Part shown: positions 43,497 through 54,684 of the stretch, in pieces
Layout: each line of letters opens with the position of its first letter
How positions within the stretch are numbered: position 1 is the first letter of the stretch
NCBI RefSeq assembly: GCF_001721295.1
Contig: NZ_MDDS01000009.1
Location: 1 to 64,000, forward strand
Direction: 5' to 3'
Length of the DNA: 64,000 nucleotides
Source of the DNA: Sphingomonas turrisvirgatae
GTDB taxonomy: Bacteria > Pseudomonadota > Alphaproteobacteria > Sphingomonadales > Sphingomonadaceae
The notes under the pieces: model-generated
Database searches by the model: none
What the model was told of the DNA's origin: nothing
What the model saw: only the letters and a program-made list of their open reading frames with translations
Translations under genes and position numbers: made by a program

Positions 43497-44129
43497 TCAG
43501 GCAGCCGCCTCGCCGTGCAGGTTCATGAGCGAATCCATCAGGCCATCATCGGCGCTGGAACACACGCCAAGGACGAGTGCCTCGTCATATCCGTCGGCGA
43601 CGACATAGGCGTGCCCCATCTGCGAATCGATGTAGATCCCCTCGCCAACGTCGAGGACGACCGGATCGTAGAATTCCGTATGGACCACGATCCGCCCCTC
43701 GATCACATAGATGAACTCCTCGCCTGGATGCCGGACCAGGTCGCCGAACTCGTCCGTGCTGTGCGCCCGGATGCGCGTGATCAGCGGGATCATGAGCTTC
43801 CGCCGAAGATCGGTGCACAGATAGTTGTAGTCGTAATTGGGCGTGTTGACGCGAACCGCCTGGCTCATCCGCCCCAAACTACGGCGCCCAGTAACGCGGG
43901 GCACGTCGTCCGAACCCTCGGCGAACAGATCGGACATTCGGATGTTCAGCCGACGGCTCAGCTGCTGAAGCTTGTCGTAGCTGAGTGTCAGCCGGTCATG
44001 TTCGACCTTTGACAGGGTGGACACGGGTATCCCCGACTTCACGCTCATTTCCTTGAGCGTCCAGCCCTGGCGCGAACGGATCCCACGCATGACAGCGCCT
44101 AAGGTCGGCGGTGTTGAACTGGTGGCCAT
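43497..44129 (-). CDS. XRE-cupin transcriptional regulator
   Basis: 210 residues. The N-terminal helix-turn-helix is LGAVMRGIRSRQGWTLKEMSVKSGIPVSTLSKVEHDRLTLSYDKLQQLSRRL (about 10-62). The C-terminal cupin (about 115-195) has HPGEEFIYVIEGRIVVHTEFYDPVVLDVGEGIYIDSQMGHAYV, with His/Glu positions that could bind a metal or small ligand. Regulators of this class often control amino-acid or polyamine catabolism. It is divergent from the hydrolase-dgcA unit. The same promoter/operator sequence occurs before that unit and before the TonB receptor operon, making it the likely local regulator. Confidence 0.9.
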   Translation of the reverse strand: MATSSTPPTLGAVMRGIRSRQGWTLKEMSVKSGIPVSTLSKVEHDRLTLSYDKLQQLSRRLNIRMSDLFAEGSDDVPRVTGRRSLGRMSQAVRVNTPNYDYNYLCTDLRRKLMIPLITRIRAHSTDEFGDLVRHPGEEFIYVIEGRIVVHTEFYDPVVLDVGEGIYIDSQMGHAYVVADGYDEALVLGVCSSADDGLMDSLMNLHGEAAA

Positions 44130-44148
44130 CAGTAAATTCGATTCCGGT

Positions 44149-44180
44149 TTGACAATTCTCTAATCAGGATCATTATGTCC
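44149..44180 (+). promoter_or_regulatory. Shared promoter/operator, copy 1
   Basis: TTGACAATTCTCTAATCAGG followed by ATCATTATGTCC. It contains a -35 TTGACA with a CATTAT-like -10 sixteen bases on. The spacer has the near-palindrome CTAATCAG. The first 21 bases match copy 2 (47280) at 19 positions. It lies between the XRE-cupin gene and the first hydrolase gene, 120 bases before its ATG. Confidence 0.75.
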
Positions 44181-44268
44181 CTATTGGGCTGCTACACGTG
44201 ACATATCGATAATCGGTCTGGCCTTTAGTCGCAACTGTCGGGCGTGAGCGAAACGGGGAGACGGTGCT

Positions 44269-46263
44269 ATGCTGCGGAAAATACTAGTCGGGGCGACGGC
44301 CTTGATCGGATTGTCGCTCGCCGGACAACTGCCGGCGCAGGGGCCAGCGCCGCAAGCGCCCGCGGCCAAGGCGTCCCCCGTCGCGGGAACCCCGCCATCG
44401 TCGGCAGCAGCCGGGACCCCGGCGGTCCCACTCGACAGCAAGGATCTGGAGGCGTGGCTGGACGGGCTGATCCCCTACGCGCTGGATCAAGGGAAGATCG
44501 CGGGGGCCGTGGTCGTGGTCGTGCGGGGCAGTGGCCCGGTTCTTGCCAAGGGCTATGGCTATGCCGACGTGGCCGCGCGTAAGCCGGTCACGCCCGATGC
44601 CACGCTATTCCGGCCCGGATCGGTGTCGAAGCTGTTCACCTGGACTGCAATCATGCAGCAGGTCGAGGCTGGCAAGCTCGACCTCGATCGCGACGTGAAC
44701 GCGTATCTCGACTTCAAGATACCGCCGTACGAAGGCAAGCCGATCACGTTGCGCAACATCCTGACGCACACCGCCGGCTTCGAGGAGTCGGTGCGGCACC
44801 TCATCACCAGCGACCCCAAGGGGGTGCAGCCGTTGAAGGCGCTGATGCCGGCCGCATTGCCGAAGCGGGTGTTCGCGCCCGGCACGACCCCGGCCTACTC
44901 CAACTATGCGACGGCGCTGGCCGGCTATATCGTCGAGCGGGTGAGCGGCATGTCTTTCGACGACTATGTCGAGCGGCGCATCTTCCAGCCGCTGGGCATG
45001 AACCGCTCGACCTTCCGCCAGCCGCTGCCCGGCGCGCTCGCCCCGATGATGTCCAACGGTTACCTGACGTCGGCCGGCCAGCCCCAGCCGTTCGAGATCG
45101 TCGTGCCGTTTCCGGCGGGCAGCCTGTCCGCGACGGGTGCCGACATGGGCAAGTTCATGATGGCGCACCTCAACAATGGTGGCGTGCTGCTGCGACCTGA
45201 GACCGCCCGATTGATGCACGACTATCAGGCGCCCGGGATCGGACCGCTCAACCGCATGGCGCTGGGCTTTTATGAGATGCGCGTGAATGGTCATCGCGCG
45301 ATCGCACATGGCGGGGACACGACGCTGTTCCACAGTGACCTGTGGCTGATCCCTGATTCCGACGTCGGCATCTTCATCTCGATGAACAGCGACGGCGCGC
45401 CTGCCTCGACGCTGCAACTGCGCGGTGCGTTGTTCGAGAAGTTCGTCGAGCGTTATCTGCCGGGCAAGGACAATGATGGCCGGGTTGATGACGCCAGCGC
45501 GCGTCAGCACGCGCAAATGCTGGCCGGCAACTATGTCAGCAGCCGCGGCTCGTTCACCAACTTCATCAGCCTGCTGGGCTTGCTGGGGCAGGCCACCGTG
45601 TCGGTCGGGGAAGATGGCCGCATCCAGTTCCCGGCTCTGGACGCGCTCAGCGCCGCGCCGCGTGAGTGGGTCGAGATCGCGCCCTTCGTCTGGCGTGATC
45701 GCAACAGTGGCGAGAAGCTGGCGGCGGAAGTCCGCGACGGCAGGGTCGTGCGGCTGAGCGTGGATACGGTCGCGCCGTTCACCGTGTTTCTGCGCGCGCC
45801 GCTCGCTTACAACACTGCCTGGTTGTTGCCGGCGCTGCTAGTCGCCTTGGCGCTGACCGTGCTCGCCGCGCTTGGCTGGCCGGTGCGGGCGCTGGTGCGC
45901 CGGCGCTTCGCTGCGAAGCATCCGTTCGAGGGGCGAGCACTGATGGCCTATCGCCTGTCGCGTGGTTTTGCCTGGGCAGTGCTGGCGGCGGTCGCCGGCT
46001 GGGTGGCGCTGATCGCCGCCTTTGAGGCGGACATCGGGGCATTGGGCGGCCCAACCGATTGGCTGATCGTGCCGCTGCGTGTCCTCACCCCGATCGCGAC
46101 CGTCGGGCTGGCGGCGACGGCGGGTTGGCTCACGGTCCTGGCGTGGCGTTCGCGGTTGCAATGGACCACGCGGGTGGCGGCGCTGCTGCTGCTTTTGTCC
46201 GGTCTCGTCCTCTGCTGGGTGACCTTCGGCTACCACCTCTATGGCTTTGGCATGGTGTATTGA
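44269..46263 (+). CDS. Serine hydrolase (class C beta-lactamase fold) with C-terminal membrane domain
   Basis: 664 residues. Signal peptide MLRKILVGATALIGLSLAGQLPAQG. The penicillin-binding-protein-like domain (about 55-395) has the nucleophile in S118-V-S-K121, the Y210-S-N motif (TTPAYSNYATAL) and H347-G-G-D as the third motif. A linker domain follows, then about four transmembrane helices (APLAYNTAWLLPALLVALALTVLAALG to the end). The fold covers D-aminopeptidases, esterases and beta-lactamases; context favours hydrolysis of D-amino-acid peptides in the periplasm. Followed by dgcA with a 1-base overlap. A paralogue with the same layout lies at 56642-58603. Confidence 0.88.
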   Translation: MLRKILVGATALIGLSLAGQLPAQGPAPQAPAAKASPVAGTPPSSAAAGTPAVPLDSKDLEAWLDGLIPYALDQGKIAGAVVVVVRGSGPVLAKGYGYADVAARKPVTPDATLFRPGSVSKLFTWTAIMQQVEAGKLDLDRDVNAYLDFKIPPYEGKPITLRNILTHTAGFEESVRHLITSDPKGVQPLKALMPAALPKRVFAPGTTPAYSNYATALAGYIVERVSGMSFDDYVERRIFQPLGMNRSTFRQPLPGALAPMMSNGYLTSAGQPQPFEIVVPFPAGSLSATGADMGKFMMAHLNNGGVLLRPETARLMHDYQAPGIGPLNRMALGFYEMRVNGHRAIAHGGDTTLFHSDLWLIPDSDVGIFISMNSDGAPASTLQLRGALFEKFVERYLPGKDNDGRVDDASARQHAQMLAGNYVSSRGSFTNFISLLGLLGQATVSVGEDGRIQFPALDALSAAPREWVEIAPFVWRDRNSGEKLAAEVRDGRVVRLSVDTVAPFTVFLRAPLAYNTAWLLPALLVALALTVLAALGWPVRALVRRRFAAKHPFEGRALMAYRLSRGFAWAVLAAVAGWVALIAAFEADIGALGGPTDWLIVPLRVLTPIATVGLAATAGWLTVLAWRSRLQWTTRVAALLLLLSGLVLCWVTFGYHLYGFGMVY

Positions 46264-47267
46264 TGGCGACCGCGACGCATGCGACCCTCAAGCTTCGGCT
46301 GACCGTCGAGCGGTTTCCCTATAGCAAGCCGTTCCGCATTTCCGGCCATGTCTTCACCGAGACCGCAGTGCTGCTGGCCGAGCTGTCGGACGGCGAGCAT
46401 GTCGGGCGGGGCGAGGGAGCAGGGGCCTATTATCTGGGCGACGACGTGCCGCACATGCTGGCGCAGGCCGAAAGCGCGCGCGCGGCGGTCGAGGCCGGGG
46501 CCACGCGCGACGACTTGCAGACCCTGCTGCCACCGGGCGGCGCGCGCAATGCGCTCGATTGCGCGTTCTGGGAGCTGGAAGCCAAGCGCACAGGTACGTC
46601 GGTGTGGCAGTTGGCTGGGATCGAACCGCCCAAGCCGCTGCTTTCGACCCTGACGATCGGCGCGGATGAGCCCACCGCGATGGCGGCGGCGGCTGCGGCG
46701 ATCGATCCCGAGGCACCAATCAAGCTGAAACTGACCGGCGATCTCTACGACGATATCGCGCGGGTTCAGGCCGTGCGCAGCGCGCGGCCGCATGCGTGGA
46801 TCGGGGTCGATGCCAACCAAGGCTATGACATCGCGACGTTAGGCGATGTGCTGCCGGTGCTGACCGCCTGCCGCGTCGCATTGCTGGAGCAGCCGCTGGC
46901 CCGCGGCCGTGAGGCCGAGCTTGACGGGCTGAAGCGCCCGCTGCCCTTCGCGGCCGATGAGAGTGCCTTGTCGCTCAAGGACACGGCGTCGCTGGTTGGG
47001 CGATTCGATGTCGTGAACATCAAGCTCGATAAGTGCGGTGGCCTGACCGAGGCGCTGGCCATCGCGCGCCAGGCGCGGCTGTTGGGATTGAAGGTGATGG
47101 TAGGCAACATGATGGGCAGCAGCCTGTCGATGGCGCCGGCCTATCTGGTCGGCCAGTTGTGCGACGTCGTGGATCTGGATGGGCCGACGTTCCTCGCACA
47201 GGACCGTGCGCCGGCCGTCTTCTATCGCGAAGGGCGGATCTATTGCCCGCAAGAGGTTTGGAGCTGA
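46263..47267 (+). CDS. dgcA: Enolase-superfamily racemase/epimerase, DgcA type (N-acetyl-D-glutamate racemase or dipeptide epimerase)
   Basis: 334 residues, starting at ATG 46263 overlapping the hydrolase stop. Muconate-lactonising-enzyme-like barrel: substrate capping domain RFPYSKPFRISGHVFTET, catalytic KxK in PIKLKLTG, metal ligands Asp in IGVDANQGYD, Glu in ALLEQPLARG and Asp in FAADES, and second catalytic Lys in VVNIKLDKCGG. This is the L-Ala-D/L-Glu epimerase family. The presence of a DUF1611 DgcN gene in the next unit points to the DgcN-DgcA route, where DgcA converts N-acetyl-D-Glu to N-acetyl-L-Glu. A dipeptide epimerase acting on muropeptide L-Ala-D-Glu is the alternative. Confidence 0.85.
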   Translation: MATATHATLKLRLTVERFPYSKPFRISGHVFTETAVLLAELSDGEHVGRGEGAGAYYLGDDVPHMLAQAESARAAVEAGATRDDLQTLLPPGGARNALDCAFWELEAKRTGTSVWQLAGIEPPKPLLSTLTIGADEPTAMAAAAAAIDPEAPIKLKLTGDLYDDIARVQAVRSARPHAWIGVDANQGYDIATLGDVLPVLTACRVALLEQPLARGREAELDGLKRPLPFAADESALSLKDTASLVGRFDVVNIKLDKCGGLTEALAIARQARLLGLKVMVGNMMGSSLSMAPAYLVGQLCDVVDLDGPTFLAQDRAPAVFYREGRIYCPQEVWS

Positions 47268-47279
47268 ACAACGCTTGAG

Positions 47280-47310
47280 TTGACAATTCTCTGATTAGGA
47301 CAATAAAGTC
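47280..47310 (+). promoter_or_regulatory. Shared promoter/operator, copy 2
   Basis: TTGACAATTCTCTGATTAGG followed by ACAATAAAGTC. Same -35 and spacer as copy 1 (44149), with CTGATTAG in place of CTAATCAG; each is the reverse complement of the other. It is 94 bases before the TonB receptor ATG, in the gap after dgcA. Confidence 0.75.
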
Positions 47311-47373
47311 TCCGTTAGAGAACTAAACGTCTGATCGAGTCTGCAGGCATCTTGAAAAATAGGGGAGTCGACG

Positions 47374-49716
<2,343 letters not shown>

Positions 49717-49733
49717 ACTAGGAGCAGCATCGC

Positions 49734-50774
49734 ATGAACGCGCCGACCGGCCGCCTGGCCGAATCTCTGACGCTGCCGCAGCCTTACCTGCTCTTCCTGG
49801 GCGACACTGCGGAGGCGAGCTTCGGCAAGACGGCGCTGGGGCTTGCCGACTGGGCGCGCGACCGCTGCGTTGGCGAGTTGTCGCTGCCCGGTTGCAACTT
49901 CACCACCGGCTTGCCGCGGCTGTCGCTTGACGAAGCGCGGGCGGCGGGTGCCCGCTCGCTGGTGATCGGCGTTGCCAACCAGGGCGGGGTAATTGGCGAG
50001 AGCTGGTTACCGACGCTGGTGATGGCCATGGAGGCCGGACTCGACATCGTCAGCGGGCTGCATGCCCGGCTGGCGAGCGTCCCGGCGCTGGCCGAGGCGG
50101 CGCGGCGCACCGGCCGACGACTGATCGACGTGCGCGTGCCGCCATCCGATATCCCTGTCGCGACGGGGCGCAAGCGCAGCGGCAAGCGGCTGTTGACGGT
50201 TGGGACCGATTGCGCGCTGGGCAAGAAATACACCGCGCTGGCGCTGCACCGTGCCTTCCTGGCACGGAACATCGATGCGGACTTTCGGGCGACCGGACAG
50301 ACCGGCATCATGATCGCGGGCGGCGGCATGCCGATGGACGCGGTCGTTTCGGACTTCGAGGCTGGCGCGGCGGAAATTCTCAGTCCCGATGCGCCCGACG
50401 ATCACTGGGACCTGATCGAAGGGCAGGGGTCGCTGTTCAATCCGGCCTATGCTGCGGTGTCGCTCGGCTTGTTGCACGGCAGCCAGCCCGATGTGTTCGT
50501 AGTCTGCCACGACCCCTCGCGCGAAATGGTTCTCGGCTTCGACGGTTATGCGATGCCCAGCATCGAGGAGGTGATCGACCTCACCATCCGGCTGGGCGGC
50601 CGTACCAATGCCGCGATCCGCTGCGTCGGCGTCAGCCTCAATACGTCGGCCTATAGCGAAGCGGCGGCGGCGGCGCTCATCGCCGCGGAGCAGGCGCGGC
50701 TGGGTCTGCCGGTCGCCGATCCGATCCGCGGGGGCCCAGCGTTCGAGGCGTTGGTGGAAAGCTGCCTTTCGTGA
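49734..50774 (+). CDS. dgcN: DUF1611 protein, D-glutamate N-acetyltransferase DgcN type
   Basis: 346 residues. The DUF1611 family has an N-terminal Rossmann-like domain (YLLFLGDTAEASFGKTALGLADWARD) and a P-loop-like C-terminal domain with LLTVGTDCALGKKYTALALHRAFL (GTDCxxGK motif), FRATGQTGIMIAGGGMPMDAVVSDFEAGAAE and DLIEGQGSLFNPAYAAVSLGLLHG. In the described DgcN-DgcA pathway this protein acetylates D-glutamate, giving the substrate of DgcA. Here it starts 17 bases after the receptor and overlaps the transporter gene by 4 bases. Assignment rests on the family plus dgcA nearby. Confidence 0.85.
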   Translation: MNAPTGRLAESLTLPQPYLLFLGDTAEASFGKTALGLADWARDRCVGELSLPGCNFTTGLPRLSLDEARAAGARSLVIGVANQGGVIGESWLPTLVMAMEAGLDIVSGLHARLASVPALAEAARRTGRRLIDVRVPPSDIPVATGRKRSGKRLLTVGTDCALGKKYTALALHRAFLARNIDADFRATGQTGIMIAGGGMPMDAVVSDFEAGAAEILSPDAPDDHWDLIEGQGSLFNPAYAAVSLGLLHGSQPDVFVVCHDPSREMVLGFDGYAMPSIEEVIDLTIRLGGRTNAAIRCVGVSLNTSAYSEAAAAALIAAEQARLGLPVADPIRGGPAFEALVESCLS

Positions 50775-51907
50775 AGGAAGCGGTCGCGAGCGGCGGGTCG
50801 AGCTGGTTCCAGCGCTTCCTGCTGCCCGGATTCGCCCTCAAGGCAGTGATTATCGGCGGCGGCTATGCCACGGGCCGCGAGCTTGCAGAGTATTTCGTAC
50901 CGGCAGGCCCCTGGGGCGGTCTTGCGGGCATGTTGCTCGCCACCGCCATCTGGAGCCTGGTGGCCGCCGTCACCTTCGCGCTGGCGCGGGCCTTGAACGC
51001 CTATGACTATCGCGCCTTCTTCAAGGGGCTGCTCGGCCCGGCATGGATCGCGTTCGAGATCGCCTATCTGATCTTCGTCATCCTGATCCTGGCGGTTTTC
51101 GGCGCTGCCGCCGGCGCGATCGGCGCTGCGACCTTCGGTTGGCCCGACGCCGTGGGATCGATCCTGCTGGCGCTCGGCATCGTCGCCACCGTCGCGCTGG
51201 GCACCGGCGCGGTGGAGCAGGTGTTCAAATATGTCTCGTTCCTGTTGTATGGCGTCTACGCGCTGTTCCTGGTCCTCGCGCTGGCGAGCTTTGGCGGGCA
51301 GATCGGTCAGGGCTTTGCCAATGCCCCGCCGCCATCGGGCAACTGGATGGCCGGCGGCTTCACCTATGCCAGCTACAACATCGTCGGCGCGGTGGTGATC
51401 CTGCCGGTGCTGCGCCATTTGACCAGCCAGCGCGACGCAGTGGTGGCGGGCATCATCGCCGGGCCGCTGTCCATGCTGCCCGCGATCCTCTTCTTCGTCG
51501 CGATGATGGCGTTCTATCCACAGATCGGGGCGGAGGCGCTGCCATCCGACTTCCTGCTGCGACAGATGAACCTGCCGGCCTTCCACTTCCTTTTCCAGAT
51601 CATGATCTTCGGCGCCCTGCTCGAAAGCGGGGCGGGCGCGGTGCATGCCGTGAACGAGCGCATTTCCGGCGCGGTCGAAGCGCGCGGGCGCCCGCCGCTT
51701 GGCACCGGCGTGCGCGCCGCGATCGGCGCACTCATCCTGACCGGATGCATGTTCGTCGCTGCGCGTATCGGTCTCATCGACCTGATCGCCAGCGGCTATC
51801 GCTTCCTCGCCTGGATGTTCCTGGCGGTCTACCTCCTGCCGCTGCTGACGCTTGGGCTGTGGCGTCTTGCGCGGCGACGCGCTTCCCCTGTGATGGAACC
51901 TGCATGA
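50771..51907 (+). CDS. YkvI-like membrane transporter
   Basis: 378 residues from GTG 50771, with about ten transmembrane helices. It starts FLLPGFALKAVIIGGGYATGRELAEYFVPAGPWGGL, a Gly-rich first helix reminiscent of APC/LeuT-fold transporters, and has ASYNIVGAVVILPVLRHLTSQRDAVVAGIIAG in the middle. This is the uncharacterised YkvI family. As the only inner-membrane carrier in the operon it is the natural candidate to bring the released amino acid or small peptide into the cytoplasm. Overlaps its neighbours by 4 bases on both sides. Confidence 0.83.
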   Translation: MKEAVASGGSSWFQRFLLPGFALKAVIIGGGYATGRELAEYFVPAGPWGGLAGMLLATAIWSLVAAVTFALARALNAYDYRAFFKGLLGPAWIAFEIAYLIFVILILAVFGAAAGAIGAATFGWPDAVGSILLALGIVATVALGTGAVEQVFKYVSFLLYGVYALFLVLALASFGGQIGQGFANAPPPSGNWMAGGFTYASYNIVGAVVILPVLRHLTSQRDAVVAGIIAGPLSMLPAILFFVAMMAFYPQIGAEALPSDFLLRQMNLPAFHFLFQIMIFGALLESGAGAVHAVNERISGAVEARGRPPLGTGVRAAIGALILTGCMFVAARIGLIDLIASGYRFLAWMFLAVYLLPLLTLGLWRLARRRASPVMEPA

Positions 51908-53487
51908 TGAAATGGTTGCGCCTGCTCGCCCTGTCCGTCTCGCTGGCGGCCGCCGGACCTGCGCTCGCCGACCCGCCGGGGGATCTCGATGCAAGGGTCG
52001 AGGCGCTGCGCAAGCAGGTCGGCGCCACCGGCGTATCGATCGCGATCGTCGAGAACGGCAGGACCACGCTGACGCGCGGCTGGGGCGTGCGCAAGCTGGG
52101 CGATGCGGCGAAGGTCGATGGCGCCACGATCTTCCAGACCGGATCGGTCGGCAAGGCGATGACGGCGGCGGCGCTCGCCGTTCTGGTCGACGACGGCAAG
52201 ATCGCCTGGGACGACCCGGTCATCAGGCACATACCGTGGTTCCGCATGTACGATCCGTGGGTGACGCGAGAGATCACGGTACGCGACCTGCTGATCCATC
52301 GCAGCGGCCTCGGCCTGGGGCAAGGCGACCTCATGTTCGTGCCGCGAACGAACCTGACGCGCAGAGAGACGGTCGAGCGCGTCGCATTTCTAAAGCCGAA
52401 GACGAGCTTTCGCTCGGCCTATGCCTATGACAACATCCTCTACGCCGTTGCCGGGCAGCTGATCGAGGAAGTGACCGGGAAGACGTGGGAAGTGTTCATG
52501 CGTGAGCGCATTCTGCGGCCCGGCGGCATGAAGCATGCGACCAGCGACAGCGAGGATCGCTTCCGTGTGGTCAACCGCTCCTATCCGCATGCGCGGGTTT
52601 CCGGCCCGTTGCGCGGGCTGGGGCCGCAGGAGCTGCTGAACGAGCGTGACGAACTGGGCCGCAACGGCGCACCGGCGGGCGGGCTGGCGATGAGCGCCGA
52701 GGACATGGCCGCCTGGCTCAAGATCCAGCTGGCGCATGGCGCCTTGCCCGGCGGCGGCCGGCTGTTCAGCGAAGCGCAGGCGCTCGAGATGTGGAAGCCG
52801 GTGGTCACGATGCCCATCACCCCGCTGCCCGCCACGCTCGCGCCGGCGATGCCCAATTACCAGGCCTACGCGCTAGGCTGGCAGGTGCAGGACTATCGCG
52901 GGCACCGCATCATCGCGCACAGCGGCGGTGTGTTCGGATCGATCACGCGCACGGTGATTGTGCCCGACCGCGATGTCGCCTTCACGATCATGATGAACTC
53001 CGAGGACAGCGGCATGCTGCTTGGCCTCTATTACATGCTGCTCGACCACTATCTGGGCGCAAACGATCGCGACTGGATCAAGAATTGGCAGGATTGGTAC
53101 GCGGAGCGGCTGGAGGGCGGGCGCAGCTATCTGGCTCAGGTGAAGGCGTCGACGCCGGTCAAGGTCGGCCCGTCGCTCGACCTCGCGCGCTATGCCGGCC
53201 GCTATCGCGATCCGTGGTATGGCGACGTCGTCGTGCGCTCGACCCCGGCTGGGCTGACGATCGACTTCACATCGACCCCGCGCATGGTCGGCCGGCTCAA
53301 ACATTGGCAATATGACAGCTTCCTGATGGAATTCGACGAGAAGGGCATTGAGCCGGCCTATGTCACCTTTGCCCTGGATGCCGACGGCAGCATCACAGGC
53401 GTGCGGCTGAAGGCAGCCAATCCGATCGCCGACTTCAGCTGGGACTATCACGACCTCGACCTCAAACCCGTGGAGGAAGCCAAGTGA
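51904..53487 (+). CDS. Periplasmic serine hydrolase (class C beta-lactamase / D-aminopeptidase fold)
   Basis: 527 residues from ATG 51904 (ATG 51907 is equally possible). Signal peptide MMKWLRLLALSVSLAAAGPALA. The catalytic domain has S81-V-G-K84 (IFQTGSVGKAMTAAAL), the Y-D-N motif in FRSAYAYDNILYAVAG and H-S-G-G in RIIAHSGGVFGSI. A C-terminal lipocalin-like beta domain (about 420-527, YAGRYRDPWYGDVVVRSTPAGL) is typical of EstB/D-aminopeptidase relatives. Unlike the hydrolases at 44269 and 56642 it lacks membrane helices. The operon position suggests cleavage of D-amino-acid peptides or esters in the periplasm; exact specificity is open. Confidence 0.88.
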   Translation: MMKWLRLLALSVSLAAAGPALADPPGDLDARVEALRKQVGATGVSIAIVENGRTTLTRGWGVRKLGDAAKVDGATIFQTGSVGKAMTAAALAVLVDDGKIAWDDPVIRHIPWFRMYDPWVTREITVRDLLIHRSGLGLGQGDLMFVPRTNLTRRETVERVAFLKPKTSFRSAYAYDNILYAVAGQLIEEVTGKTWEVFMRERILRPGGMKHATSDSEDRFRVVNRSYPHARVSGPLRGLGPQELLNERDELGRNGAPAGGLAMSAEDMAAWLKIQLAHGALPGGGRLFSEAQALEMWKPVVTMPITPLPATLAPAMPNYQAYALGWQVQDYRGHRIIAHSGGVFGSITRTVIVPDRDVAFTIMMNSEDSGMLLGLYYMLLDHYLGANDRDWIKNWQDWYAERLEGGRSYLAQVKASTPVKVGPSLDLARYAGRYRDPWYGDVVVRSTPAGLTIDFTSTPRMVGRLKHWQYDSFLMEFDEKGIEPAYVTFALDADGSITGVRLKAANPIADFSWDYHDLDLKPVEEAK

Positions 53488-54671
53488 GGAAGCGTGTCGC
53501 CACCCTGAGCCTTTTTGCGCTGGCCGCTTGCACCGCGACGAGCCAGGGCGGCGCTCCCTCCGCCGCCGATCCGGTGGCGCAGCACGCGCGCCTCCTGACG
53601 CTCGACACGCATCTCGACACGCCGATCCACTTCGATCGCGAAGGTTGGCGGTTCGACGCGACGCACAGCTTCGCGGCCGATCTGTCGCAAGTTGATGGCG
53701 GGCGGATGAAGGCCGGCATGCTGGATGGCGGTTTCTTCGTCGTCTACACCGAACAGGGGCCGCTGACGGAAAAGGGCTATGCCGACGCCCTCGCCTTTGC
53801 GCGCAAACGGTCCGACGCGATCGACCGCACGGTCGCCGCCTATCCGGCGCTGATCGCTCCGGCGCTGACCGCCGCCGACGCCACCCGGCTGAACCGCGCT
53901 GGCAAGCTGGCCGCATTCAAGTCGATCGAGAACAGCTATCCGTTGGGCGAGGACGTGTCCCTGCTCGGCGAATTCTACCGCAAGGGCGTTCGGATGGCCG
54001 GTCCCGTCCATTCGGGCGACAATCAATTTGCCGACTCCGCCACAGGGAAGGGCAAGTGGGGCGGCCTTTCGCCGCTTGGCAAACGCTGGGTCGCCGAGAT
54101 GAACCGGCTAGGGATGGTGATCGATGCCAGCCATTCGTCCGACGCCACGTTCGATCAGCTTCTTGAACTTTCGCGCTATCCCATCATCCTGTCGCATTCG
54201 AGCCTGCGCTCGGCCAACGATCATCCGCGCAACCTGGATCAAGTGCGGCTGCGCAAGCTCGCCGCCAAGGGCGGCGCGATGTGCATTTCCACCATCTTCC
54301 TCTCCGACATGAACATGACCAAGGAACGCGCCGAGCTGTTCGGGGCGTATGAGCGGATCGCGACGCTGCCGCCGGCGCAGCAGGCCGATCTGGCGCGACG
54401 ATGGCAGGCGCTCGATCGGCGTGAGCAGATGTGGAACGCGAACTTCGAGACGGTGATGGCGCAGATCCTGCGCGCGATCGAAGTGGCCGGGATCGACCAT
54501 GTCTGCTTCGCCGGCGACTGGGACGGTGGCGGCGGGGTGGTGGGGATGCAGGACATCACTGCGCTGCCCAAAGTGACCGCGCGGCTGAAGGCGGCAGGTT
54601 ATAGCGACGCCGATATCGAGAAATTCTGGAGCGGAAATGTGCTGCGCATCCTGGCGGCGCAGAAGGGCTGA
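53484..54671 (+). CDS. Membrane dipeptidase (peptidase family M19), lipoprotein
   Basis: 395 residues from GTG 53484. Signal with lipobox FALAACTA (Cys16), so it is lipid-anchored. Renal-dipeptidase zinc site: H43-x-D45 in LTLDTHLDTPIHF, the bridging Glu in FKSIENSYPLG, His in GMVIDASHSSDATF and His in PIILSHSSLR, with the Asp of VCFAGDWDGGGGV. These enzymes cut dipeptides, accept D-residues at the C-terminal side (e.g. L-x-D-Ala), and some open carbapenem-type beta-lactams. Overlaps the preceding gene by 4 bases. Confidence 0.93.
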   Translation: MRKRVATLSLFALAACTATSQGGAPSAADPVAQHARLLTLDTHLDTPIHFDREGWRFDATHSFAADLSQVDGGRMKAGMLDGGFFVVYTEQGPLTEKGYADALAFARKRSDAIDRTVAAYPALIAPALTAADATRLNRAGKLAAFKSIENSYPLGEDVSLLGEFYRKGVRMAGPVHSGDNQFADSATGKGKWGGLSPLGKRWVAEMNRLGMVIDASHSSDATFDQLLELSRYPIILSHSSLRSANDHPRNLDQVRLRKLAAKGGAMCISTIFLSDMNMTKERAELFGAYERIATLPPAQQADLARRWQALDRREQMWNANFETVMAQILRAIEVAGIDHVCFAGDWDGGGGVVGMQDITALPKVTARLKAAGYSDADIEKFWSGNVLRILAAQKG

Positions 54672-54684
54672 GTCTGGAGGAACT

